Part shown: positions 13,705-20,747 of the stretch, piece by piece
How positions within the stretch are numbered: the first letter of the stretch is position 1
Layout: the number at the start of each line of letters is the position of its first letter
Origin: an uncultured Flavobacterium sp.
Lineage (GTDB): Bacteria > Bacteroidota > Bacteroidia > Flavobacteriales > Flavobacteriaceae
Reading direction: 5' to 3'
Length of the DNA stretch: 21,564 nt
NCBI RefSeq assembly: GCF_946481155.1
Contig: NZ_CAMLMK010000048.1
Location: 1 to 21,564, forward strand
The notes under the pieces: model-generated
Databases searched by the model: none
What the model was told of the DNA's origin: nothing
What the model saw: the letters and a program-made list of their open reading frames with translations, nothing else
Position numbers and translations under genes: made by a program

Positions 13705-14772
13705 ATGGCTCACAATATTAAACCCGGAGTAGCTACCGGAGATCAGGTTCAGGAGATTTTCAATTATGCAAAAGAAAAAGGTTTCGCCTTACCAGCAGTA
13801 AACGTAACCGGATCCAGCACTATCAATGGTGTTATGGAAACTGCCGCAAAACTGAAAGCACCTGTAATTATCCAGTTTTCCAATGGTGGTGCTTCCTTCA
13901 ATGCCGGAAAAGGACTTTCTAACGACGGTCAGAAATCAGCGATATTGGGTGCAGTTGCAGGAGCGAAACACATTCATACTTTGGCAGAAGCTTATGGTGC
14001 TACCGTGATCCTTCACACCGACCATTGTGCAAAAAATTTATTACCGTGGATTGACGGTTTATTGGATGCCAGTGAAGAGCATTTCAAGCAAACCGGAAAA
14101 CCATTATACAGCTCGCACATGATTGACCTTTCGGAAGAACCGATCGAGGAAAATCTTGAGATCTCTAAAAAATATTTAGAGCGCATGAGCAAAATGGGAA
14201 TGACATTGGAAATTGAGCTTGGTATTACAGGCGGTGAAGAAGATGGTGTAGATAATTCGGATGTAGACAGCTCAAAATTATATACACAACCTGAAGAAGT
14301 AGCTTATGCGTATGAGGAATTGATGAAAATCAGTCCGCGTTTCACGATTGCCGCTGCCTTTGGAAACGTACACGGGGTTTACAAACCAGGGAACGTAAAA
14401 CTAACACCGAAAATCCTGAAAAATTCTCAGGACTTCGTACAACAGAAATTCAACACAGGACACAATCCGGTTGATTTTGTTTTCCACGGAGGTTCAGGCT
14501 CTACTTTAGAAGAGATTAGAGAAGCGATTTCTTATGGCGTAATCAAAATGAACATCGATACGGATTTACAGTTTGCTTTCACTGAAGGAGTTCGCGACTA
14601 TATTGCAGACAAAATGGACTACTTAAAAACCCAAATCGGAAATCCGGAAGGAGAAGACGTTCCAAATAAAAAACACTACGATCCGAGAAAATGGATCCGC
14701 GAAGGAGAAGCGACTTTCAATAAAAGATTAGAACAGGCTTTTGCCGATTTAAATAACGTTAATACACTTTAA
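13705..14772 (+). CDS. fbaA: Fructose-bisphosphate aldolase, class II
   Basis: A 355-residue zinc-dependent aldolase of the long FbaA type (the E. coli enzyme has 359 residues), cleaving fructose-1,6-bisphosphate in glycolysis and acting in reverse in gluconeogenesis. Visible features are GFALPAVNVTGSSTINGVMETA (26-47) and the catalytic aspartate and zinc histidine in VILHTDHCAKNLLPW (Asp106, His107). ELGITGGEEDGVDN (about 172-185), the metal-site AFGNVHGVYKPGNVKL (about 218-233), and FHGGSGSTLEEI with the phosphate-binding glycines also appear, followed by KMNIDTDLQFAFTEGVRDY. The ATG at 13705 gives a normal N-terminus. accD follows 85 bases downstream with a large repeat hairpin in between. 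Confidence 0.96.
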   Translation: MAHNIKPGVATGDQVQEIFNYAKEKGFALPAVNVTGSSTINGVMETAAKLKAPVIIQFSNGGASFNAGKGLSNDGQKSAILGAVAGAKHIHTLAEAYGATVILHTDHCAKNLLPWIDGLLDASEEHFKQTGKPLYSSHMIDLSEEPIEENLEISKKYLERMSKMGMTLEIELGITGGEEDGVDNSDVDSSKLYTQPEEVAYAYEELMKISPRFTIAAAFGNVHGVYKPGNVKLTPKILKNSQDFVQQKFNTGHNPVDFVFHGGSGSTLEEIREAISYGVIKMNIDTDLQFAFTEGVRDYIADKMDYLKTQIGNPEGEDVPNKKHYDPRKWIREGEATFNKRLEQAFADLNNVNTL

Positions 14773-14854
14773 TTAGAAGTTAGAAATTAGAAGTTAGAAT
14801 TCTTAATTCACGATTCTAACTTCTAATTTCTAATTTCATAATTCTAAATTTATA
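14773..14854. repeat. Seven-base-period inverted repeat element (25-bp hairpin) between fbaA and accD
   Basis: Four tandem heptamers TTAGAAG, TTAGAAA, TTAGAAG, TTAGAAT (14773-14800) begin directly after the fbaA stop. The opposite arm holds ATTCTAA, CTTCTAA, TTTCTAA, TTTCATA, ATTCTAA, ATTTATA (14813-14854). Bases 14780-14800 are a perfect 21-bp reverse complement of 14813-14833, and the stem extends four more pairs (14776-14779 with 14834-14837, one G-U), with a 12-base loop at 14801-14812. There is no T-run, so it is not a standard terminator. It ends three bases before the accD ATG, so in the mRNA it would occupy the accD leader. Confidence 0.88.
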
Positions 14855-14857
14855 ATT

Positions 14858-15712
14858 ATGGCTTGGTTTAAAAGAACAGAAAAAGGGATTCAAACCGCAA
14901 CTGAAGATAAGAAAGACGTTCCTAAAGGACTTTGGTACAAATCGCCTACGGGGAAAATCGTTGATGCAGAAGAATTGGCTAAAAACCTTTGGGTAAGCCC
15001 GGAAGACGGTTTCCACGTTCGTATCGGAAGCAAGGAATATTTCGAAATATTATTTGACAACAACGAATTCGACGAATTGGATGCCAACATGACTTCTAAA
15101 GATACTTTAGGGTTCGTAGACACCAAAAAATACAATGACCGTCTGAAAGACGCGATGGAGAAAACCAAACTGAAAGACGCAGTACGTACAGCGGTAGGTA
15201 AATCCAAAGGGAAAGACATTGTGGTTTGCTGTATGGATTTCGCCTTCATCGGTGGGTCGATGGGAGCTGTTGTTGGAGAGAAAATTGCCCGTGGAATCGA
15301 CCATTCCATTAAAAACAGAATTCCGTTCCTGATGATTTCAAAATCAGGAGGGGCGCGTATGATGGAAGCTGCATATTCTTTAATGCAGCTGGCAAAAACT
15401 TCCGCAAAATTAGCGCAGTTGGCTGATGCCGGAATTCCGTACATTTCTTTATGTACCGATCCTACAACAGGAGGAACAACCGCTTCGTATGCCATGTTAG
15501 GAGATATCAATATCGCTGAACCCGGAGCCTTGATCGGATTCGCAGGACCACGTGTTGTAAAAGACACGACAGGAAAGGATTTACCGGAAGGTTTCCAGAC
15601 TGCAGAATTCGTATTGGAGCACGGTTTCCTTGATTTTATTACGCCAAGAAAAGAGTTGAAAGACCGATTGAATTTATTCATCGACTTAATTCAAAATCAG
15701 CCAATCCGATAA
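14858..15712 (+). CDS. accD: Acetyl-CoA carboxylase carboxyltransferase subunit beta (zinc-ribbon cysteines absent)
   Basis: A 284-residue carboxyltransferase beta subunit which, with AccA, transfers CO2 from carboxybiotin to acetyl-CoA to make malonyl-CoA for fatty-acid synthesis. The crotonase-like core is clear: [21 protein letters not shown] (about 124-144), [42 protein letters not shown] and [11 protein letters not shown]. It ends with [20 protein letters not shown]. In E. coli AccD the N-terminus is a four-cysteine zinc ribbon. Here the aligned region ([20 protein letters not shown], then [12 protein letters not shown], about 26-58) keeps the fold pattern but has no cysteine at any of the four positions. 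My recollection is that other flavobacterial AccD proteins are similar, so this is a lineage trait rather than damage. Confidence 0.94.
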   Translation: MAWFKRTEKGIQTATEDKKDVPKGLWYKSPTGKIVDAEELAKNLWVSPEDGFHVRIGSKEYFEILFDNNEFDELDANMTSKDTLGFVDTKKYNDRLKDAMEKTKLKDAVRTAVGKSKGKDIVVCCMDFAFIGGSMGAVVGEKIARGIDHSIKNRIPFLMISKSGGARMMEAAYSLMQLAKTSAKLAQLADAGIPYISLCTDPTTGGTTASYAMLGDINIAEPGALIGFAGPRVVKDTTGKDLPEGFQTAEFVLEHGFLDFITPRKELKDRLNLFIDLIQNQPIR

Positions 15713-15715
15713 AAC

Positions 15716-15750
15716 AAAATCCCGGGAAAATCCCGGGATTTTTTATTTTT
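15716..15750 (+). terminator. Intrinsic terminator after accD
   Basis: AAAATCCCGGGA (15716-15727) and TCCCGGGATTTT (15731-15742) form a 12-bp GC-centred stem with a three-base loop, followed by a T-rich run (TTTTTTATTTTT). It starts 4 bases after the accD stop codon. The end of its T-run overlaps a weak -7-like box (TATTTTTA, 15744-15751) for the next gene. Confidence 0.9.
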
Positions 15751-15751
15751 A
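15744..15751 (+). promoter_or_regulatory. Weak -7 promoter element before the unrecognised membrane protein
   Basis: TATTTTTA differs from TAnnTTTG in the last base and lies 18 bases before the ATG at 15770. It overlaps the T-run of the accD terminator, so the match may simply be a product of that run. Confidence 0.25.
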
Positions 15752-15769
15752 CAGGAAAGTAGAGCATTA

Positions 15770-16507
15770 ATGAATCCAAAAACAAAAATAGTATTAGCTT
15801 TTTTTCTGATTATTATATCTTATCAGAACCTATTAGCAGATGCAACACCTTTCAAAAGACGGTTAATAATAAACCTTGACCTTCAGAATTCAAAGAATGA
15901 CACGATTGAAAAAGTGTGCCTGCTGTTATATCCGAACTACAAAAATACGGATAGCATCTGCGGTTGCGAAGGTTCCACCTGTCTTTGGCTTTATGATAAA
16001 ACCCTTAGCATTTCGAGACATGTTCCTGAAAAATTTAAATTGGTTTTTACAGTCGGAGGTAAACAGTTACTTAGTCCGCTTTTAAACGAATATGACACTG
16101 GGTCGTTAATCGAGTTAAAAATCACCGATAACGAGATCATTGAAACTACACCTTTCTTCAGAGTTCCATGGAATGACTATTTTTTGGCTTTGTTTTTTAC
16201 GCTATTCATGGAGCTGTTTTTTGCTTGTGCTTTTTTCATTAAACACAAGATAAAACAAAATAACCTAATTCTTATCGTGGTCTGCAACCTGATTACGCAT
16301 CCTCTATTGTGGCTTGCATGTGCGTACTTTATCGGCTGGGGATTCCGCTTATTTTTGGCAGAAGGAGTCGTAATTCTTATTGAAGCCTCACTATTTTGCT
16401 GGCTGATGAAACCTAAAATGGATTTGCAAAAAGCATTACGTCTGAGTGTAATAATCAACGCCGCAAGTTATTTTTTGGGAGGGATTCTTTATTTAATCTT
16501 TAGTTAA
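15770..16507 (+). CDS. Hypothetical membrane protein with exported N-terminal domain
   Basis: I do not recognise the family. The 245 residues begin with a signal-peptide-like segment (KIVLAFFLIIISYQNLLADA, about 6-25). A polar, probably extracytoplasmic domain (about 26-125) follows, containing a cysteine-rich motif SICGCEGSTCLWLYD (about 63-77) plus Cys50, which could form disulfides. Then come about four membrane helices: 127-150 (YFLALFFTLFMELFFACAFFI), 157-176 (LILIVVCNLITHPLLWLACA), 180-206 and 216-244. Helices 2 and 3 contain THPLLWLACAYFIGWG and AEGVVILIEASLFCWLM. The gene stands between two strong boundaries, the accD terminator and the convergent ABC permease gene, so it is probably a single-gene unit. 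The protein layout suggests an envelope sensor or assembly factor, but nothing assigns a function. Confidence 0.75.
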   Translation: MNPKTKIVLAFFLIIISYQNLLADATPFKRRLIINLDLQNSKNDTIEKVCLLLYPNYKNTDSICGCEGSTCLWLYDKTLSISRHVPEKFKLVFTVGGKQLLSPLLNEYDTGSLIELKITDNEIIETTPFFRVPWNDYFLALFFTLFMELFFACAFFIKHKIKQNNLILIVVCNLITHPLLWLACAYFIGWGFRLFLAEGVVILIEASLFCWLMKPKMDLQKALRLSVIINAASYFLGGILYLIFS

Positions 16508-16531
16508 GAGAAATCAAATACACAATTTGAA

Positions 16532-16574
16532 GACTGTATCTCTGCAAACTGTAAACTGAATACTGCAAACTGAA
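16532..16574. repeat. Seven-base-period tandem repeat between two convergent genes
   Basis: ACTGTAT, CTCTGCA, AACTGTA, AACTGAA, TACTGCA, AACTGAA run in register at a strict period of seven bases between the membrane protein stop (16507) and the ABC permease stop (16580). Only one arm is clear, with no matching inverted arm. The word (CTGNAAA-like) differs from those of the other seven-base-period elements. No T-run terminator is visible in this convergent spacer. Confidence 0.7.
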
Positions 16575-16579
16575 GAAAC

Positions 16580-17845
16580 CTACATCCCGCTTCGGATCGC
16601 TTCCACCGGATCTAATTTAGAGGCAGTGATCGCCGGAACAATCCCCGAAATTAATCCAATTACGGCGGCTAACGACGTTCCGATAACGATATTCCAGAAT
16701 CCGAGAACGAATTCGAAATCTACTGCTTTGGACAGCGCCATCGCGATTAGCCATACCAATAACATTCCGACAATTCCACCGATTACGGAAAGTATTACTG
16801 CTTCAAACAGGAATTGGAAAAGGATGAATCGGTTTTTAGCCCCTAAAGCTTTTTGAATTCCTATGAGATTGGTACGTTCTTTTACGGAAACGAACATGAT
16901 ATTCGCAATTCCAAAACCGCCCACCAACAAGGAAAATCCGCTGATGATCCAGCCTACTACATTCATCTGGCCTACCATACTGTCAATCATTTCGGTAAAT
17001 CCGGAAAGGATATTAATGAAGAAATTATCGGGTTCGCTGGTTTTTAATCCTCTGAAATTTCGCAGTTTATAAGTTAGTTCGCCTTTAAATTCATCGATAT
17101 CGGTTCCTTTTTCAGGCTTTAGCTCAATAACCGGCGTTAAATCTTCATTATTGTCGCCAAATATTCGTCGGAAATTGTTACTGGGAATATAGGCACGGGT
17201 ATCATTACTTCCGAAAATCGATTCGCCCTGTTTTTTAAGAATTCCGACCACATCATAACGCTGGCCATACAGACGAACGGTCTTTCCAATCGGGTTCATG
17301 TCGCCAAAAAGTGTTGTAGCTACTTCGCTTCCCAGGACGATTACTCCTAATCCGCCATTGGATTCGGCTTCTGAGAAAAAACGGCCTTCCCCTACTTTCA
17401 CATCGTCGATGATTTCTATTTCATTGGTCGATGGCACAATTTCGATATCGCTGGCGGTTTGTTTCTCGAATTTTATGTTTTCCCTTTTGGTAAAATAGGC
17501 AAAACAACTTTTGTCCAGATTAGTTAAGTTACGACGTAAGTATAAATACTCCTCATAGGACACATTGGGAAACTGTCCTATTTTCCAGTCCGGGATTTCG
17601 GTTGGCCCGAAAGAATATTTGAACAGATAAATTGTGTTTTTGTCCAAGCCGCTCAGGTCGCTTTTTATTTTACGATCCATGGAATCCACCGCTGCCAAAA
17701 CTGCAATTATGGAAAAAATACCGATGGTCACGCCCAAGAGCGAAAGCAACGTACGCAATTTATTGTTTCGCAATGCATTAAGCGCAAAGCTCAGGCTTTC
17801 TTTTAAAAGTCGGACGTAAACAAGTGCGTTATTGTGTTGGCTCAT
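16580..17845 (-). CDS. MacB/FtsX-type ABC transporter permease
   Basis: A 421-residue permease. A short cytoplasmic N-terminus (LLKESLSFALNALRNNKLRT) precedes transmembrane helix 1 (about 32-54, LLSLLGVTIGIFSIIAVLAAV). A MacB-type periplasmic core domain covers about 55-285 (VGEGRFFSEAE, VIVLGSEVATTLFGDMNPIGKTVRL, YDVVGILKKQG). The C-terminal FtsX domain has three more helices (about 300-421), with the coupling segment VKERTNLIGIQKALGAKNRFI and the typical ending ASKLDPVEAIRSGM. The ATPase subunit is not encoded next to it, so it works with a partner from elsewhere. MacB-like systems act as mechanotransmission exporters or lipoprotein-related extruders; the substrate cannot be read from sequence. 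It is divergent from purH across a 280-base spacer. Confidence 0.92.
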   Translation of the reverse strand: MSQHNNALVYVRLLKESLSFALNALRNNKLRTLLSLLGVTIGIFSIIAVLAAVDSMDRKIKSDLSGLDKNTIYLFKYSFGPTEIPDWKIGQFPNVSYEEYLYLRRNLTNLDKSCFAYFTKRENIKFEKQTASDIEIVPSTNEIEIIDDVKVGEGRFFSEAESNGGLGVIVLGSEVATTLFGDMNPIGKTVRLYGQRYDVVGILKKQGESIFGSNDTRAYIPSNNFRRIFGDNNEDLTPVIELKPEKGTDIDEFKGELTYKLRNFRGLKTSEPDNFFINILSGFTEMIDSMVGQMNVVGWIISGFSLLVGGFGIANIMFVSVKERTNLIGIQKALGAKNRFILFQFLFEAVILSVIGGIVGMLLVWLIAMALSKAVDFEFVLGFWNIVIGTSLAAVIGLISGIVPAITASKLDPVEAIRSGM

Positions 17846-17935
17846 GGCATTTGGATTTTGTTATGGCTTGAAAAGCGATGCTTATTGGTGTGAAAAGTAA
17901 CAAAAATGTTACAGAAATTCAAGACAAATTACAAC

Positions 17936-18015
17936 TGGCCCTGATGGGAGCGGCATCCTTTTTCTCCCGATGGCAATTGGGAGAAAAAGATAGAGCGGAC
18001 AGCAGGAAAATGGCC
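17936..18015 (+). ncRNA. Structured intergenic element resembling the flavobacterial Flavo-1 RNA motif
   Basis: A perfect 11-bp stem, CTTTTTCTCCC (17958-17968) with GGGAGAAAAAG (17979-17989), has a 10-base loop. It is flanked by the paired blocks GGAGCGGCATC on the left and ATAGAGCGGACAGC on the right. An outer CCTG (17940-17943)/CAGG (18003-18006) pairing, and GGCC on both edges, close the structure. The arrangement CCCTGAT...AGCGGCATCCTTTT...AAAAGATA.AGCGGA.AGC.GG matches my recollection of a short conserved element scattered through Flavobacterium intergenic regions and modelled as Flavo-1 RNA; the name and strand are from memory. It lies in the ABC permease/purH spacer, upstream of the purH promoter, so it is not in the purH leader if that promoter is right. 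Confidence 0.6.
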
Positions 18016-18073
18016 TCCAAAATAGCCCGAACCCTTTGCTCCCAAAAAATATAAAAATCTAATAGTGATTGAC

Positions 18074-18104
18074 TTGAATGTTACAGTTACAATAACTACT
18101 TTTG
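18074..18104 (+). promoter_or_regulatory. Promoter of purH
   Basis: TTG (18074-18076) is followed after exactly 20 bases by TACTTTTG (18097-18104), the best match in this window to the full Bacteroidota promoter pattern TTG-N19/20-TAnnTTTG. It lies 21 bases before the purH ATG. The spacer contains AATGTTACAG (18077-18086), a 10-mer also found at 17905-17914. Confidence 0.75.
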
Positions 18105-18125
18105 CACCTTTAAAACAACAACACA

Positions 18126-19652
18126 ATGGATACTGCAAAAACAATCAAATCGGCCCTTATTTCTGTATTTGACAAAGAAGGTTTAGAGCCAATCGTAAAA
18201 AAATTACACCAACACAACGTAACGATTTATTCTACTGGTGGCACAGAGGAATTCATTAAGAGCTTCGGCATTCCCGTTGTGGCTGTGGAAGACGTAACTT
18301 CTTATCCTTCAATACTTGGAGGAAGAGTAAAAACGCTGCACCCGAAAATTTTCGGTGGAATTTTGAACCGTCAGGATCATGAAGGCGATGTGGCACAGAT
18401 GGAAGAATACCAGATTCCCCAGATCGATTTAGTGATTGTAGATTTATATCCTTTTGAAAAAACAGTAGCTTCCGGCGCGGGCGAAGCGGATATCATCGAG
18501 AAAATTGATATCGGCGGCATTTCCTTGATCCGTGCGGCGGCTAAGAATTTTAAAGATACGGTTATCGTTGCTTCAGTGAACGAATATGCGACTTTCCTTG
18601 ACATGATTACCAACGGTAATGGTGCGACGACTTTGGAGCAAAGAAAATTATTGGCTACAAAAGCGTTCCACGTATCTTCTCATTACGACGGAGCGATTTT
18701 CAATTACTTCAACACAGACGAAACAGTATACAAAGCGAGCATCGCTGACGGACAAATCTTACGCTATGGAGAGAACCCACATCAAAAAGGGTTTTTCTTT
18801 GGAGATTTCGACAAAATGTTCACGAAAATCCATGGAAAAGAGCTATCTTACAATAATTTGCTGGACGTAGATGCCGGAGTGAATTTAATGAAGGAATTCA
18901 AAAATGACGATCCGACGTTTGCTATTTTAAAACATAACAACGCTTGTGGTTTAGCTACAAGAAAAACAATGAAAGAGGCTTATCTGGATGCGCTGGCAGG
19001 CGACCCGACTTCAGCTTTCGGAGGTGTTTTAATTGCGAATGGGAACATAGATTTGGCTACAGCCAATGAAATCAACCAGTTATTCTGCGAAGTGGTGATT
19101 GCACCAAGTTATGATGCAGATGCCATTGCAGTTTTAGAAGAAAAGAAAAACAGAATCATCCTGATTCAAAATGAGGTGGAATTACCTACAAAGCAGGTAA
19201 GAACATGTCTTAATGGTTTGTTAATTCAGGATAAAGACAATATTACAGACAATAAAGAGCACTTAAAAGTCGTTACCGTTACAGCTCCTACAGCTCAGGA
19301 AACCGAAGACTTATTATTTGCGTCTAAAATCTGTAAGCATACGAAATCGAATACGATTGTTTTTGCTAAAAACGGCCAGTTATTGGCTTCAGGAACGGGA
19401 CAGACTTCAAGAGTAGACGCTTTGAGACATGCTGTTGAAAAAGCAAACTCTTTTGGATTCGATTTGAATGGTGCCGTGATGGCAAGTGATGCTTTCTTCC
19501 CTTTCCCGGATTGTGTGGAGTTAGCGAAAAATGCAGGAATTACAGCGGTTATACAGCCCGGTGGTTCCATAAAAGACGAATTGAGTATCAACTATTGCAA
19601 CCAAAATAAAGTTTCAATGGTATTTACAGGAATTCGCCATTTTAAACATTAA
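18126..19652 (+). CDS. purH: Bifunctional AICAR formyltransferase / IMP cyclohydrolase
   Basis: A 508-residue protein catalysing the last two steps of IMP synthesis: formylation of AICAR with 10-formyl-tetrahydrofolate, then ring closure. The N-terminal MGS-like cyclohydrolase domain (about 5-150) shows ALISVFDKEGLEPIV, IYSTGGTEEFIKS and the signature SILGGRVKTLHPKIFGGIL (62-80). The C-terminal AICARFT domain (about 150-508) begins with LRYGENPHQKGFFFG. It includes the catalytic Lys-His pair in LKHNNACGLA (about 269-270), DPTSAFGGVL and the C-terminal DAFFPFPDCVELA...GITAVIQPGGSIKD. Its formyl donor connects it to the thyA/folA folate genes. It has its own strong-looking promoter and is followed after 55 bases by mreB. 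Confidence 0.97.
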   Translation: MDTAKTIKSALISVFDKEGLEPIVKKLHQHNVTIYSTGGTEEFIKSFGIPVVAVEDVTSYPSILGGRVKTLHPKIFGGILNRQDHEGDVAQMEEYQIPQIDLVIVDLYPFEKTVASGAGEADIIEKIDIGGISLIRAAAKNFKDTVIVASVNEYATFLDMITNGNGATTLEQRKLLATKAFHVSSHYDGAIFNYFNTDETVYKASIADGQILRYGENPHQKGFFFGDFDKMFTKIHGKELSYNNLLDVDAGVNLMKEFKNDDPTFAILKHNNACGLATRKTMKEAYLDALAGDPTSAFGGVLIANGNIDLATANEINQLFCEVVIAPSYDADAIAVLEEKKNRIILIQNEVELPTKQVRTCLNGLLIQDKDNITDNKEHLKVVTVTAPTAQETEDLLFASKICKHTKSNTIVFAKNGQLLASGTGQTSRVDALRHAVEKANSFGFDLNGAVMASDAFFPFPDCVELAKNAGITAVIQPGGSIKDELSINYCNQNKVSMVFTGIRHFKH

Positions 19653-19658
19653 TTTTAT

Positions 19659-19666
19659 TATTTTTG
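19659..19666 (+). promoter_or_regulatory. Candidate -7 promoter element for mreB-mreC
   Basis: TATTTTTG, an exact TAnnTTTG match, begins 6 bases after the purH stop and 49 bases before the mreB ATG, leaving a leader of about 35 bases. No -33 TTG is visible, and no terminator separates purH from mreB. Confidence 0.5.
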
Positions 19667-19707
19667 TAGGCTAATTATTTATAAATAAATTAAACCCTCT
19701 TTTGAGT

Positions 19708-20736
19708 ATGGGATTTTTTGATTTCATGACCGAGGACATCGCCATTGACCTTGGAACCGCCAATACCTTAATCATTCACAACGACAAGGTTGTCATCGAC
19801 AGTCCATCTATAGTTGCCCGTGATCGCATCACCGGTAAGATCATCGCTGTGGGTAAGGAAGCGAACATGATGCAGGGGAAAACCCACGAAAACATCAAAA
19901 CCATACGTCCGTTAAAAGATGGGGTTATTGCTGACTTCGATGCATCGGAGAAAATGATCAGCATGTTTATAAAAAGCATTCCGGCATTAAAGAAAAAAAT
20001 GTTTACACCGGCACTTCGTATGGTCGTGTGTATCCCATCCGGAATTACCGAGGTGGAGATGCGTGCGGTTAAAGAATCATGTGAGCGTGTAAACGGAAAA
20101 GAAGTATACCTGATCCACGAACCGATGGCTGCGGCTATCGGTATCGGGGTTGACATCATGCAGCCGAAAGGAAACATGATTGTGGACATAGGTGGTGGAA
20201 CAACAGAAATTGCGGTTATCGCTTTGGGCGGAATTGTGTGTGATAAATCGGTTAAGATTGCCGGAGACGTTTTCACAAACGACATTATCTACTACATGAG
20301 AACGCAGCACAACCTTTTTGTTGGAGAAACTACTGCTGAAAAAATTAAGATTGCTATCGGCGCTGCAGTTGAAGACTTAGACACGCCACCGGACGATATG
20401 GAAGTACAGGGACGTGACCTTCTAACGGGTAAACCGAAACAGGTAAACGTTTCCTACCGTGAGATTGCCAAAGCGCTTGACAAATCCATTCAGCGTATTG
20501 AAGATGCTGTTATGGAAACCCTATCGCAAACACCACCGGAATTAGCAGCAGACATCTATAACACCGGTATCTATCTCGCAGGAGGAGGCTCGATGCTAAG
20601 AGGTCTGGACAAGCGAATTTCACAAAAAACAGACTTGCCGGTTTACATTGCGGAAGACCCTCTTAGAGCGGTAGTTAGGGGAACCGGAATGGCACTTAAA
20701 AATCTACAGAAATTCAGAAGTATTCTTATCAAATAA
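19708..20736 (+). CDS. mreB: Rod shape-determining protein MreB
   Basis: A 342-residue bacterial actin that forms membrane-bound filaments guiding lateral wall synthesis. Motifs are the membrane-binding N-terminus MGFFDFMTEDIAIDLGTANT with phosphate-1 loop (11-20), RPLKDGVIADF (68-78), VVCIPSGITEVE (106-117), and phosphate-2 VDIGGGTTEIAVIALGGIV (159-177). ETTAEKIKIAIG (207-218) and the adenosine motif YLAGGGSMLRGL (289-300) complete the ATPase fold. I use the ATG at 19708; a TTG two codons upstream would add only MS and is less likely. mreC follows 11 bases downstream in the standard mre operon order. Confidence 0.97.
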   Translation: MGFFDFMTEDIAIDLGTANTLIIHNDKVVIDSPSIVARDRITGKIIAVGKEANMMQGKTHENIKTIRPLKDGVIADFDASEKMISMFIKSIPALKKKMFTPALRMVVCIPSGITEVEMRAVKESCERVNGKEVYLIHEPMAAAIGIGVDIMQPKGNMIVDIGGGTTEIAVIALGGIVCDKSVKIAGDVFTNDIIYYMRTQHNLFVGETTAEKIKIAIGAAVEDLDTPPDDMEVQGRDLLTGKPKQVNVSYREIAKALDKSIQRIEDAVMETLSQTPPELAADIYNTGIYLAGGGSMLRGLDKRISQKTDLPVYIAEDPLRAVVRGTGMALKNLQKFRSILIK

Positions 20737-20747
20737 CGAAATAATAC

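Noticed and set aside
14890..15681. A 263-codon open frame antisense to accD
   Set aside because: It mirrors accD on the opposite strand, has no recognisable domain, and accD is unmistakable. Long antisense frames are common opposite well-conserved genes with this codon use.
17929..18144. A 71-codon minus-strand open frame in the ABC permease/purH spacer
   Set aside because: It overlaps the Flavo-1-like element, the purH promoter and the first codons of purH; the translation is cysteine- and phenylalanine-rich with no domain.
19776..20285. A 169-codon open frame antisense to mreB
   Set aside because: It is fully inside mreB, with low-complexity serine, isoleucine and proline content and no domain or promoter.
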